From Symmachiella macrocystis (GTDB taxonomy: Bacteria > Planctomycetota > Planctomycetia > Planctomycetales > Planctomycetaceae), in the NCBI RefSeq assembly GCF_007860075.1, contig NZ_SJPP01000003.1, forward strand, positions 372,001 to 436,000: DNA of 64,000 nt, read 5' to 3'. Below are positions 1-9,105 of this stretch, in pieces. The translations under genes were made by a program, and so were the position numbers. Below the pieces are notes generated by a model, which did not search any database, was not told the origin of the DNA, and saw nothing but the letters and a program-made list of their open reading frames with translations. Each line of letters opens with the position of its first letter. Positions within the stretch are counted from its first letter, which is position 1.

Positions 1-524
1 CGAAGATCGCCTTCGACGACAACGCCCTGTTCCGTCACAAACCGCTGCTGGAATTGCGGGACCTGTCCGAAGAGGACGCAGCGGAAGTTCGTGCCGGAGC
101 GGCCGGGCTGAGCTACGTGAATCTCGACGGCAACATCGGCTGTCTGGTGAACGGAGCTGGGTTGGCGATGAGCACGATGGACCTGATCAAACTGCATGGC
201 GGAGAACCTGCCAACTTCTTGGACGTAGGTGGCGGAGCCAACGTCGACCAGGTGACCGAAGCGTTCAAGATCATCCTGTCGGACTCGAACGTGAAAGCGG
301 TGCTGGTGAACATTTTCGGCGGCATCATGAAGTGCGACACGATTGTCGAGGCGCTGTTGACGTCGTACGAAAAAGTGGGCTTCACCATTCCGTTGGTGGT
401 GCGGTTGGAAGGGACGAACGTCGATAAGGCCCGCGAAATGCTGGCTGCCAGCGGTCGCGATATTGTCAGCGCCACCGATTTGACGGATGCCGCTAAGAAG
501 GTCGTCGGCACGTTGAGTGCGTAA
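1..524 (+). CDS. sucC: Succinyl-CoA ligase beta subunit, C-terminal part
   Basis: This is the 3' end of the ADP/GDP-forming succinyl-CoA ligase beta subunit, which with SucD makes ATP or GTP from succinyl-CoA in the TCA cycle. The gene begins left of the window; the frame is open from base 3. The retained part is the CoA-ligase domain. It shows the glycine-rich [11 protein letters not shown] segment, the LDVGGGA motif and the VNIFGGI segment that contacts the phosphohistidine loop of the alpha subunit. The frame ends at the TAA at 524. sucD follows 65 bases later on the same strand, the usual sucCD order, so co-transcription is likely. Only about 174 residues are visible, so the ATP-grasp half cannot be judged. 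Confidence 0.96.
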   Translation, partial: KIAFDDNALFRHKPLLELRDLSEEDAAEVRAGAAGLSYVNLDGNIGCLVNGAGLAMSTMDLIKLHGGEPANFLDVGGGANVDQVTEAFKIILSDSNVKAVLVNIFGGIMKCDTIVEALLTSYEKVGFTIPLVVRLEGTNVDKAREMLAASGRDIVSATDLTDAAKKVVGTLSA

Positions 525-589
525 TCGGTTTTTAGCCATAGATTGAATACCAAGCAAAGTCGCGAAAACGAAGAAGGCGAAATAGATCG

Positions 590-1468
590 ATGAGTATTTT
601 AGTCGATGCCGACACCAAGGTAATTTGCCAAGGGATTACCGGCCGCGCCGGGTTGTTTCATAGCCAGATGTGCCGCGAATACGGCACGCAATTGGTCGGC
701 GGCGTGACTCCCGGCAAAGGGGGAACCGAGGTCGACGGGTTTCCGGTGTTCAACACCGTCGAAGAAGCCGTCGCCAAAACTGGGGCGAATTGCTCGATGG
801 TGTTCGTCCCGCCGCCCTTTTGTGGCGACGCGATCATGGAATCGGCCGATGCGGGAATTCCGCTGATCATCGGCATCACCGAAGGGGTGCCGGTCCTCGA
901 TATGGTCCGGGTCTCCAAATGCTTGGCACGCACAGGCAGCCGGCTCATTGGCCCGAACTGCCCCGGCATCATCACGCCCGGTGCTGCCAAGATCGGGATC
1001 ATGCCCGGTTATATCCACAATCCCGGCACGGTAGGACTCATCAGCCGCAGCGGCACGCTGACCTACGAAGCGGTCTGGCAGTTGAGCAACGTTGGCTTGG
1101 GCCAATCGACCTGTGTGGGAATCGGCGGCGATCCGATCATCGGCACGAACTTCATCGATCTGCTGGAGATGTTCCAAAACGATCCGGGGACCGAAGCGAT
1201 TTTGATGATCGGCGAAATCGGCGGCAACGCTGAGGAGAAGGCCGCGGAGTTCATTAAGGAACACGTCACCAAGCCGGTCGGATCGTTCATCGCCGGTCGG
1301 ACCGCCCCTAAGGGCAAACGGATGGGACATGCCGGTGCGATTATTTCCGGTGGCAGCGGCACAGCTGAGGAAAAAATTGCCGCACTAGAAGCCGCCGGCG
1401 CCGTCGTCGCTGAAAGCCCAGCCGACATGGGCTCCGCCGTGCAACGAGCAATCGCCAAAGCGGGTTGA
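590..1468 (+). CDS. sucD: Succinyl-CoA ligase alpha subunit
   Basis: This 292-residue cytosolic protein is the alpha partner of SucC and has normal family length. The N-terminal CoA-binding Rossmann region reads [11 protein letters not shown]. The segment [12 protein letters not shown] lies near residues 120-131. The catalytic histidine that becomes phosphorylated sits in the C-terminal motif [11 protein letters not shown] at about residue 247. The ATG is preceded by a purine-rich stretch (gaagaaggcgaa). The gene completes the sucCD pair and is followed by two strong hairpins that probably end the transcript. Confidence 0.97.
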   Translation: MSILVDADTKVICQGITGRAGLFHSQMCREYGTQLVGGVTPGKGGTEVDGFPVFNTVEEAVAKTGANCSMVFVPPPFCGDAIMESADAGIPLIIGITEGVPVLDMVRVSKCLARTGSRLIGPNCPGIITPGAAKIGIMPGYIHNPGTVGLISRSGTLTYEAVWQLSNVGLGQSTCVGIGGDPIIGTNFIDLLEMFQNDPGTEAILMIGEIGGNAEEKAAEFIKEHVTKPVGSFIAGRTAPKGKRMGHAGAIISGGSGTAEEKIAALEAAGAVVAESPADMGSAVQRAIAKAG

Positions 1469-1520
1469 AAATCTAGGGGTGGCCGCGATAGCTCATGCTA
1501 TCGGGGCGGGCGCAGCCCGC

Positions 1521-1592
1521 AAGAAGCCGCAATGACAGTAGTCCTGACCAATGAGTCTTTCTTGGTCAAGGACCGTTGTCATTGCGGCTTCT
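1521..1592 (+). repeat. Long imperfect inverted repeat after sucD
   Basis: The left arm from 1521 starts AAGAAGCCGCAATGACA. The right arm ending near 1592 is its reverse complement, and both arms continue with a GTCCTGACCAA / TTGGTCAAGGAC pairing interrupted by small mismatches. The result is a stem of about 30 pairs with a short loop. It lacks a clear U-tract, so it may be a dispersed palindromic repeat or an RNA-stability element rather than a terminator. Confidence 0.7.
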
Positions 1593-1602
1593 TATGCCTA
1601 AC

Positions 1603-1635
1603 GTCACCCTGATTGCCGATGGCAATCAGGGTGAC
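1603..1635. terminator. Perfect 15-bp hairpin between sucD and ndk
   Basis: GTCACCCTGATTGCC is followed by the loop GAT and the exact reverse complement. The hairpin lies between the convergent sucD and ndk genes, so it could end transcripts from both sides. No long T-run follows in either direction, so an intrinsic terminator is plausible but not certain. Confidence 0.5.
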
Positions 1636-1656
1636 CCCAATAGGTAATCGGCAACT

Positions 1657-2124
1657 CTACTTCTCGTCGTCGGCACAGACCCATCCGGCGAGAGTGGTTT
1701 CGTATTCGATCAATTCTTCCGGGCGGAAGTAGATCGGGATTTCCCGTGCGGCTGCTTCGGGGCCGTCGCTGCCGTGGATCAGGTTCATTTGGCGAGACAG
1801 GCCGAAATCGCCGCGGATGGTTCCCAGGTCCGATTCCCGGCCGTTGGTTGAACCCATCATGGTCCGCATGACCGAAATCGCTTCGGGGCCTTCGACGACC
1901 AACGCCACAACGGGGCCGGAAGTGATGAATTCTTCCAGCAGCGGATAAAACGGCTTCTCGACGTGTTCGGCGTAATGTTGGGCGGAAAGCTCTTTGGTGA
2001 CCATCAACATCTTCAGGCCGACGATTTTCAGGCCCCGTTTTTCGATACGGGAGAGCAATTCGCCGCACAGACGGCGTTGGACGGCATCGGGTTTGAACAA
2101 AATCAAGCTACGTTCGTTGGCCAT
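1657..2124 (-). CDS. ndk: Nucleoside diphosphate kinase
   Basis: This 155-residue enzyme transfers the gamma phosphate from NTPs to NDPs through a phosphohistidine. Visible motifs are the N-terminal SLILFKPDAVQRRLCGE, the loop RTMMGSTNG and the catalytic histidine in MNLIHGSD followed by the ESAxREI-like AAAREI. The ATG at 2124 (MANERSL) was chosen because it gives the normal family length. An upstream extension to 2256 is open but has no family resemblance. The C-terminus WVCADDEK is slightly longer than in minimal Ndk proteins. The gene converges on sucCD. Confidence 0.95.
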   Translation of the reverse strand: MANERSLILFKPDAVQRRLCGELLSRIEKRGLKIVGLKMLMVTKELSAQHYAEHVEKPFYPLLEEFITSGPVVALVVEGPEAISVMRTMMGSTNGRESDLGTIRGDFGLSRQMNLIHGSDGPEAAAREIPIYFRPEELIEYETTLAGWVCADDEK

Positions 2125-2256
2125 TGTGGCGATCATCCTTATGGGATTTCGGGGGGATTGTCGTGTGGGAAAATTCCTCTGGGCCGTGAGTTTTAGCGAA
2201 CACCGGCGGTCGAATGCAACACTGAACCGTGACGAAACGGCCTCAGAGCAGCGCAT

Positions 2257-2291
2257 AAAAAAACAGGCCGCGCGACATGTATCGCGCGGTC
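2257..2291 (-). terminator. Intrinsic terminator of the thioredoxin-like gene
   Basis: Read on the minus strand, the arm GACCGCGCGA (2291-2282), a six-base loop and the arm TCGCGCGGCC (2275-2266) are followed after two bases by seven Ts (2263-2257). It sits 48 bases past the stop of the 2339-2902 gene and is a textbook rho-independent terminator. Confidence 0.9.
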
Positions 2292-2338
2292 TGCGAATTT
2301 GATCTGCTTGTGAGCCGATCGAATTTCAAATTGTCAAT

Positions 2339-2902
2339 TCAGTCGGCCAAGATTTTCTTAGTTTCAGCAGCGACCTTTTTGACGTTCTCTTTTTTAAGTT
2401 TGCCTTTTCCGAAGGCGTGGTTGACTTTGACTTCCGATTCGACCCACATCATGACGGTGACGTCGGCGTCTTTGGAGATCTTGTATTCCTCAGGACCGGC
2501 GACATCTTCGATGATCGTCAGGGGAATCGTCAACTTGTTCTTTTTGGCCAATTCTTTGATCTTGGGTTCCATCGTGTCGGCGTCGTCACTGAGGAAGACG
2601 ACGAAAGCGGACATTTTCTTCGCTTTGTTTTTGCCAACTTGCTTGTCGACATCTTTAATCAATGCCGTCAATTCCGGTGTGATTTCGCGGGCGAAAATGT
2701 TCACGACCGGCTTGCTCCCATAGCGGCAGCGGTAGCACAAGGTTTCCCCTTTTTTGGGACCTGTGATGTCGCGCACGTGATAGGCAGGAACAAACGTTCC
2801 CGGTTTCAGGCCGGATTCAACTTCAGCAGATTTTTCGGCTGCCGAAACGGCAACAAAGCCAGCCAAGATTAGCGCGAGACTTGGGACAACAACCTTAAGC
2901 AT
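2339..2902 (-). CDS. Secreted thioredoxin-like protein
   Basis: The product is 187 residues. It begins with a signal peptide (MLKVVVPSLALILAGFVAV, cleavage probably after VSA). The mature part has a thioredoxin-like layout: a CYRC motif near residue 57, then KPVVNIFAREI as the beta strand and a helix. The two cysteines sit before the first strand, unlike classical WCGPC thioredoxins, so redox activity is inferred rather than certain. The ATG at 2902 has AGGAGG eight bases upstream. Planctomycetes carry many such exported thioredoxin-fold proteins. The gene stands alone and has its own terminator. Confidence 0.75.
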   Translation of the reverse strand: MLKVVVPSLALILAGFVAVSAAEKSAEVESGLKPGTFVPAYHVRDITGPKKGETLCYRCRYGSKPVVNIFAREITPELTALIKDVDKQVGKNKAKKMSAFVVFLSDDADTMEPKIKELAKKNKLTIPLTIIEDVAGPEEYKISKDADVTVMMWVESEVKVNHAFGKGKLKKENVKKVAAETKKILAD

Positions 2903-3374
2903 AGTGAAAGTGCCTCCTGATGGCGGGGTACGATGAGATGTGCCCATTTCAAGCGGGCACACAACAGCTTTGGTAAACGTAACAATTGACAGGGATGACC
3001 GTAAGCATGACAGATTGCAACCGGTCAACCACATCCTGTCCCTAAAATTACTTAGTTTCCTAAGAGATTGAAAGCCTGAGGGACTCCTCTGGCAGCGACG
3101 AGAGCAAATACAAAACGACTCGTCCATCGGCTGCTCGACAGTGATATGATCGTATGGGGCATGCGGATGTTCTGTGAAACGCATCACAGTCGCAGCTATT
3201 TTTTTCTACAAGTCGTGTTGTCCATGCGACAAGAATCGGGCAATTGGCAAAACAGCGGGGTGGCGGAATTCCCTCATTGTGTGCGTCACGTTAACATTCA
3301 AACAGGTCTTTTTGTATTCAATACTCCAGCCAGAAACTGGCGTTTGCCGACTGCGGAACCTCGAAGGGAATGAT
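2903..3374. other. Intergenic region between divergent genes
   Basis: This stretch of about 470 bases separates the divergent thioredoxin-like and ceramidase-like genes and should hold both promoters. A TTGACA stands at 2986-2991 on the plus strand but lacks a good -10 at the right distance. Open frames running through it lack family resemblance. I see no RNA gene. Confidence 0.5.
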
Positions 3375-5504
3375 ATGAGATCGGTTGCAGCAATACTCAC
3401 CATCGGTGTTTTGATACATTTTGCAGCAACACCAGCCATGGCCGGATTGCAGGCTGGGGCTGCGGTGGTGGATGTGACGCCGACGCAACTTCCAGTACTG
3501 GTCAACGGAGGCATGCTCAGCCGATCGGTGGAGACAGTCAAGACGCGGATCAACGCCCGGGCGATCGTGCTGGACGATGGGAAGGAGCGGTTGGCGATTG
3601 TTGTGGTCGACAGTTGTATGATGCCCCGTCCGTTACTAGATGACGCAAAAGCTTTGGCGGCGCTGCGCACGAAAATTCGAGCGGATCACATGTTGATTTC
3701 AGCGACGCACACGCACTCAGCGCCCTCATCGCTCTCCTGCCTGGGAACAGATGCCGACCCCAACTATGTGCCGTTTCTGCGCGACAAACTAGCCGAAGCG
3801 ATCGCCGCTGCGGAAGCAAACCTCGAACCGGCCCGCGTCGGCTGGGCCGTCGGCAACGCCGCGGAGTTCACGGCACTGCGGCGCTGGATTCGCCGGCCGG
3901 ACCGGATCGTGAATGATCCCTTCGGCAATCCCACGGTCCGCGCGAACATGCATGCAGGTGCCAACTGGGATGACGTGACGGGGGAATCGGGTCCGGAAGA
4001 TCCCGACCTGTCGATCATTTCCATCCAAGCCACCGATGGCCGACCGATTGCCGTGCTGGCGAATTTCTCCATGCATTATTTCAGCGACCAGGCGCTGAGC
4101 GCCGATTATTTTGGGCTGTTTAGCGAAGGTCTTAAGAGCAATTTAACAGTCGATGAGGACACTTCGCATCCTCCGTTTGTGGGGATCATGTCGCACGGTT
4201 GCAGCGGCGATATTTGGCGGCGCGATTACACGACATCCCCCCCGACCGAACCCGCTAAAACAATCGAAAGTTTCGCAAACGAATTGGTAAAGATCGCACT
4301 CGATGCGATAGGCACGATCCAGTACGACGAATACGCGACGCTGGCCATGGCCGAAAGGCGATTGACACTCAACTACCGCGTCCCCACTGCCCAGCGGTTG
4401 GAATGGGCCAAAAAAATCGTGGAGGCTATGGGCGATCGGCCGCCGAAGAACACGACCGAAGTTTACGCGCGCGAGCAACTGATTCTCCACGAGCGGCAAT
4501 CGACGGAAGTCGTGGTTCAAGCGTTGCGAATTGGAGACATTGGAATTGCGACCACACCAACGGAAACCTATGCCCTGACCGGTTTGAAATTAAAAGAGCA
4601 AAGCCCACTGAAACATACCATGGTGATTGAACTGGCCAATGGGGGTGACGGTTATATTCCGCCGCCGGAGCAACATTTGCTAGGGGGATACAACACCTGG
4701 GCGGCGCGGTCGGCCGGGTTGGAAGTCCAAGCAGAGCCGAAGATCACCGAAGCGGCACTACAATTGCTGGAACAAGTCGCCGGGAGTCCACGAGAAAAGT
4801 ATCAACAAAGCCGCGGACCGAGCGCTGAAGCCATCTTGGCAGCCAAGCCGATCGCATATTATCGGCTGGATGAGTTCGAGACGCCGCACGCTGCCGATTC
4901 GTCGGGACACCATCGTGATGCGGTGTACGAACCGGGCGTCGTCTTCTTTTTGGAAGGTCCGCAATCGGAAAAATTCTGCCAAGAGGGTGAAACCAACCGC
5001 GCCGCGCATTTCGCAGGGGGGCGCTTGCGGGCGCATATGCAGGATCTGGGAGACCAGTATTCGGTCTCGATGTGGTTTTGGAACGGCATGCCCAATGAGG
5101 CTCGCGAAGTCAGCGGCTGGTTATTTTCGCATGGCCCCGATCATGGTTTGGGCGCTGACAGTGACCACTTGGGTTTGGGAGGAACGGAGCATCCCGGGAA
5201 GCTCATTTTTCGGCACGGCGGAGCTGGAGCAAAAACAGAGGTGGGGAAAAAAGCAATCCCGCGTTGGACTTGGAACCACGTTGTGTTCGAGCGGGATGGT
5301 GAGTTCGTGCGAGTTTATTTGAATGGCCAACAACAACCAGAAATTGGAGTGAAGCTGCCATCCGGGTTGTTGTCACCAGGGAAACAGGTATTCTGGGGAG
5401 GTCGTGGCAATAACGAATCCAACTGGGAAGGCCGCTTGGATGAGATCGCCGTTTTTCCGCGCGTATTATCTATTGAGGAAATAAAAACGCTCGCGGGTCA
5501 ATAA
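3375..5504 (+). CDS. Neutral ceramidase-like hydrolase with C-terminal LamG domain
   Basis: The product is 709 residues and exported; the signal peptide runs from MRSVAAILTIGVL to about ATPAMA. Residues about 25-460 form a neutral/alkaline non-lysosomal ceramidase-type domain. It has the metal-binding ATHTHSAPS motif, NFSMHYFSD with a second conserved His, and HGCSGDIW near the expected catalytic loop. From about 530 on, a concanavalin-like LamG domain appears (YYRLDE, HLGLGG, WNHVVFERDG, LDEIAVFPRVLS). The ATG at 3375 follows GAAGGGA and starts a good signal peptide, so the longer open frame from 3174 was not used. The true substrate is unknown: planctomycetes have many members and sphingolipid hydrolysis is not assured. 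Confidence 0.85.
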   Translation: MRSVAAILTIGVLIHFAATPAMAGLQAGAAVVDVTPTQLPVLVNGGMLSRSVETVKTRINARAIVLDDGKERLAIVVVDSCMMPRPLLDDAKALAALRTKIRADHMLISATHTHSAPSSLSCLGTDADPNYVPFLRDKLAEAIAAAEANLEPARVGWAVGNAAEFTALRRWIRRPDRIVNDPFGNPTVRANMHAGANWDDVTGESGPEDPDLSIISIQATDGRPIAVLANFSMHYFSDQALSADYFGLFSEGLKSNLTVDEDTSHPPFVGIMSHGCSGDIWRRDYTTSPPTEPAKTIESFANELVKIALDAIGTIQYDEYATLAMAERRLTLNYRVPTAQRLEWAKKIVEAMGDRPPKNTTEVYAREQLILHERQSTEVVVQALRIGDIGIATTPTETYALTGLKLKEQSPLKHTMVIELANGGDGYIPPPEQHLLGGYNTWAARSAGLEVQAEPKITEAALQLLEQVAGSPREKYQQSRGPSAEAILAAKPIAYYRLDEFETPHAADSSGHHRDAVYEPGVVFFLEGPQSEKFCQEGETNRAAHFAGGRLRAHMQDLGDQYSVSMWFWNGMPNEAREVSGWLFSHGPDHGLGADSDHLGLGGTEHPGKLIFRHGGAGAKTEVGKKAIPRWTWNHVVFERDGEFVRVYLNGQQQPEIGVKLPSGLLSPGKQVFWGGRGNNESNWEGRLDEIAVFPRVLSIEEIKTLAGQ

Positions 5505-5671
5505 TTACGGCGGCTCGACGAATTTCCTACTTCGAGAAACTCTATAACGCGACTCAACTCCTTTGATCCCTCGGTAGCTTTTCTGCGTTCTTGATTGTTG
5601 TCACGCGCCGACCAGAATGCAGTGCTGCAAATTTCCCCCCTGGCCCTCAACGAAACCTTGAGTGATTGCCT

Positions 5672-6679
5672 ATGTCCGACTCGTCCATGATCATCGTTGA
5701 CGATGTGCGAAAGACCTATCGAGATGGGTTGTTTCGCCGACAAAAGGTGGAAGCTCTCAAGGGGGTCTCGTTTGATGTCAAACGAGGCGAAGTGTTTGGG
5801 CTGCTCGGTCCCAACGGTGCGGGCAAGACGACGCTGATTAAGATCCTGTTGGGGATTGTCCGCAAGACCGGCGGGCAAGCGACCTTGTTGGGGCGTCCTG
5901 CGGGAGATCGTGCGGGACGGCAACGGGTGGGGTATCTGCCCGAAGGACATCGCATTCCACAACACCTCAACGGCAACACAGCATTGGAATATTACGGCAG
6001 CCTCAGCGGCCTGTCGATGTCGCAAATCAGGGAACGCCGACCGGAATCCCTGGCGACAGTTGGACTGGCCGAGTGGGGCAAGATGTCGGTCAAGAAATAT
6101 TCCAAAGGGATGCTGCAACGCCTGGGTCTCGCCCAAGCGATGTTGCATAATCCCGACCTGCTCATTTTGGATGAACCGACCGATGGCGTCGATCCGGTCG
6201 GACGCGCGGAAATGCGGGAAATCCTGGCACGACTCAAAGGCCAAGGAAAATCGATTTTCCTCAACAGCCATATGTTGCAAGAGGTCGAATTGGTTTGCGA
6301 CCGCGTGGCCATTCTCCACAAGGGCAAATTGCGTCATGTGGGGGATGTTAAAGACATCACTACGCTGTCGGGAGCGGAAACGGAATTCCTGTTGGAAGGC
6401 GCGGAGGAAACCATTCGCAAGACGGTTGATGAAGCAGCCGTCCTATCTTGGAGGGGTGCTGGTGAAAATCGCTTTCAGGTCGGTCTCCGCATCTCCGCGC
6501 AACCGGATGTCGACCGCACCGTTGATCAATTGCGAAAAGCGGGCATCAGCATTTGTCGAATGACGCCGCGGAAGTTGACGCTGGAAGAAGCGTTTCTGCA
6601 ACTCATCCAAGCCCAAACCGACGATAAACCGGGCGTGGAACAACCTACTGAAATCACAAGCTTTGGTGCCGAATCATGA
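5672..6679 (+). CDS. ABC transporter ATP-binding protein
   Basis: This 335-residue cytoplasmic ATPase energises the permease encoded next. Walker A is GPNGAGKTT (about residue 48), the signature is YSKGMLQRLG, and Walker B is LLILDEPTDGVD, followed by the H-loop NSHML. About 110 residues after the ATPase core form a C-terminal domain typical of ABC-2 exporters of the CcmA/NatA type. ATG 5672 was chosen; a TTG six bases upstream is in frame. The stop overlaps the permease start by four bases (ATGA), indicating translational coupling. Confidence 0.93.
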   Translation: MSDSSMIIVDDVRKTYRDGLFRRQKVEALKGVSFDVKRGEVFGLLGPNGAGKTTLIKILLGIVRKTGGQATLLGRPAGDRAGRQRVGYLPEGHRIPQHLNGNTALEYYGSLSGLSMSQIRERRPESLATVGLAEWGKMSVKKYSKGMLQRLGLAQAMLHNPDLLILDEPTDGVDPVGRAEMREILARLKGQGKSIFLNSHMLQEVELVCDRVAILHKGKLRHVGDVKDITTLSGAETEFLLEGAEETIRKTVDEAAVLSWRGAGENRFQVGLRISAQPDVDRTVDQLRKAGISICRMTPRKLTLEEAFLQLIQAQTDDKPGVEQPTEITSFGAES

Positions 6680-8961
6680 AAGCGTATCTCGCCGTCATCA
6701 AAGACTCGTTTCGTGAGGCGTTCGCGTCGCGGGTACTGTGGATCTTGCTCGTGCTCATCACGCTGTTGTTGCTGTTACTGGCTCCCTTGGGAGTGAAGGA
6801 CGAAGTGGCAGCGACGCTGAGTCGGGGCGACATCTCAACGGGGAGCGAATTTTCCAACAAGCTCGTCGAACAATCCCGGTCAGAGAGACCATTGCCGGGA
6901 AAACACATTTGGCAGATGCTGCCCCGTGACTTGCAGGAACAGATGACGCAACAGCAGACCGGGGAGAATGGTCGGAATTCGTATCGAGTCCTCAGGCTGC
7001 TCATCAAAAAATTGAATGAATTGCTCACGCGGACCGACTTCTATGACGAGGCGGCTTGGAGCCGTTATCCACTGGGCAAGGAAGCACGACCGTTGCTGGA
7101 ACGCGGCGTTTCGGAGCTATCTGAAACGGAGCTGAAACGCTTCAATCGATTGGCACTGGACGCGGCGTATCCGGCCGATATTCGGCCCGTTCCCAAAATA
7201 GCAACGCGCGTGGTCTATTTCGGTTATGAAATGGGTGGCCCACTGCCAGCCGACCGCGAAAAAATGCGTGATGTGGTGCAGCAGGTGTTGGTACAGGTCA
7301 TGACTTTGTTGGTGGGTGTGCTGGGTGTGTTTGTGGCGATTCTGGTCACAGCCTCGATAATTCCCCACATGTTTGAATCGGGCGCCATTGATTTGATGTT
7401 GAGCAGACCGTTGTCGCGGTCGTTGTTGTTTCTGTCGAAATTCATCGGAGGCTGTACGTTTATTCTGTTGAACTCGGCTTATCTGATTACCGGACTGTGG
7501 CTGTATGTCGGATTGCGATTCGACATTTGGAGCAACAAATTACTGCTCTGCGTTCCGGTGTTCTTGTTTTTGTTCGCTATCTACTACTCGGTCTCGGCGT
7601 TTGCGGGTGTGGTTTGGAAAAACGCTGTCGTGTCGGTGGTGATAACAATTTTATTCTGGGCCGCCTGTTTTGCTGTAGGGACGTCGAAGGGTGTCGTGGA
7701 AACGATGTTCCTCAACCCGGAGCGTTTCGCCGTTTTAGTTCCGGCAGGAGAATCGTTGTTGGCGGCGAATAAATCGGGCCAGACTTTTCAGTGGCAACCC
7801 AACGACCACACGTGGCAGCCGGTTTTCACCTCTGGATCAGGCGATGCCGGTCTCTTTGGATTGATCTACCCCATGGTCGGTCCGATCTATGATTCCCAAG
7901 CGGATCAATTGGTCGCCATTGCATCGTCCCGACCAGGGGTTCCCGGCTTCGCAGGATCGGGAACGATTGTCGTTGGCAAACGCAACAACGATTGGGAACG
8001 CATTCCCAGCATTTCCACGCCGCCCGGCACGCAAACGTTGTTTATCGAGTCCGAGGGAACAATCCTTATCGCCGGCGCTGTTGGGATCTTTCGCCTTGAA
8101 GGAGGGACCATCACAGATCAGGTCGCGGGGAACGACGTGGCTCCACAAGGCAAAGCGGGGAAATTCGTCGAAGTGGGACCGGAAGGAACGGACTCTTGGT
8201 CGCCCCCCTTCGCTGCTGATCGCAATCCAGAAGACGGAAGCCTGGCCATTTTTTCGCGCGGCACCTTAAACCTGCTCAAACCGGCCGACGATGGGAGATT
8301 TACGATTGCCCAAGAAACGGACCTAGAGACCAAGGAACTGGCGCTGGTGGCCTATGCCGGGAAGACGATCCTCGTCGCATTGGGCAGCGGTGAAATCCGC
8401 ACGTTCGATGCCGAGACATTGAAACCGACCGGCAGCTTTCAGCCGTTCGACAGCGACAAACCACAGCAAGTGGCCGCCGCCACGAACGGCCGCTGGTTCA
8501 CGGTGCAGTTTCACAATAACAAGACATGGACGTTCAACACAAAAACCGGCAAACCGCTTGAAACCGATATTGCCGGCCAAGGGAATATCTCCGCTGTTGC
8601 ATACACAACGGACAACAAACTTCTCGTCTCCGACCGCTATCCGCGCGTGCTCGAATATGACTTAGACACCGGCAATGTCACGCGACGGTTCGAAGCGGGC
8701 AGCGGGCGGTTGGAGTTGTTCTATCGCTACATTCTCAATCCGATTTATACGGTTTTCCCCAAACCAGGCGAACTCGATAGCTTGGTGATGTATCTACTCA
8801 CCGACGAGAAGGCGCCTTCCCCCGAGATTCCGCAGCGGGTGGAAAGCCTGCAGAATGAGCGTGTGAAGTTGAACATTTGGGAGCCGGTCTGGAGCAACTT
8901 GGCATTCTTGGCCGTGATGTTGGGCCTGACTTGTCTGTACATCGAGCGCAAGGACTTTTAA
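6676..8961 (+). CDS. ABC-2 type permease with an inserted beta-propeller-like domain
   Basis: The product is 761 residues. TM1 lies near 20-40, followed by a soluble loop of about 160 residues and a membrane block at about 205-340 (MTLLVGVLGVFVAILVTASII, FIGGCTFILLNSAYLITGLW, VVSVVITILFWAACF). Residues about 355-700 are soluble and repetitive. They contain strands such as TLFIESEGTILIAGAVGIFRL, TILVALGSGEIRTFDAETLKP and WTFNTKTGKPLETD, typical of PQQ/WD40-like propellers. A last TM lies at 737-757 (WSNLAFLAVMLGLTCLYI), so the propeller is held between membrane segments. Coupled to the ATPase by ATGA. The substrate is unknown; the propeller side may bind an exported polymer or a partner. Confidence 0.85.
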   Translation: MKAYLAVIKDSFREAFASRVLWILLVLITLLLLLLAPLGVKDEVAATLSRGDISTGSEFSNKLVEQSRSERPLPGKHIWQMLPRDLQEQMTQQQTGENGRNSYRVLRLLIKKLNELLTRTDFYDEAAWSRYPLGKEARPLLERGVSELSETELKRFNRLALDAAYPADIRPVPKIATRVVYFGYEMGGPLPADREKMRDVVQQVLVQVMTLLVGVLGVFVAILVTASIIPHMFESGAIDLMLSRPLSRSLLFLSKFIGGCTFILLNSAYLITGLWLYVGLRFDIWSNKLLLCVPVFLFLFAIYYSVSAFAGVVWKNAVVSVVITILFWAACFAVGTSKGVVETMFLNPERFAVLVPAGESLLAANKSGQTFQWQPNDHTWQPVFTSGSGDAGLFGLIYPMVGPIYDSQADQLVAIASSRPGVPGFAGSGTIVVGKRNNDWERIPSISTPPGTQTLFIESEGTILIAGAVGIFRLEGGTITDQVAGNDVAPQGKAGKFVEVGPEGTDSWSPPFAADRNPEDGSLAIFSRGTLNLLKPADDGRFTIAQETDLETKELALVAYAGKTILVALGSGEIRTFDAETLKPTGSFQPFDSDKPQQVAAATNGRWFTVQFHNNKTWTFNTKTGKPLETDIAGQGNISAVAYTTDNKLLVSDRYPRVLEYDLDTGNVTRRFEAGSGRLELFYRYILNPIYTVFPKPGELDSLVMYLLTDEKAPSPEIPQRVESLQNERVKLNIWEPVWSNLAFLAVMLGLTCLYIERKDF

Positions 8962-9105
8962 GCCGCGACCGGATACAGAGAGAATGCTCGGGCTGAATTG
9001 TTGAGATTCCGCCAACGACCGTCTAAAACAGAGAGAGCGAAGTCGCGCACTAGTCGCCCGTTACCCTCACGTGCAATCGATTGCCCTACAGCTAGGATGT
9101 TCCCC

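Noticed and set aside
599-1330. Long open frames antisense to sucD
   Set aside because: They mirror the codon bias of sucD, lack ribosome-binding sites and have no family-like sequence. The same holds for long antisense frames opposite other large genes, for example 5498-6337, 9430-10041, 36843-37490, 49762-50448 and 57625-58215.
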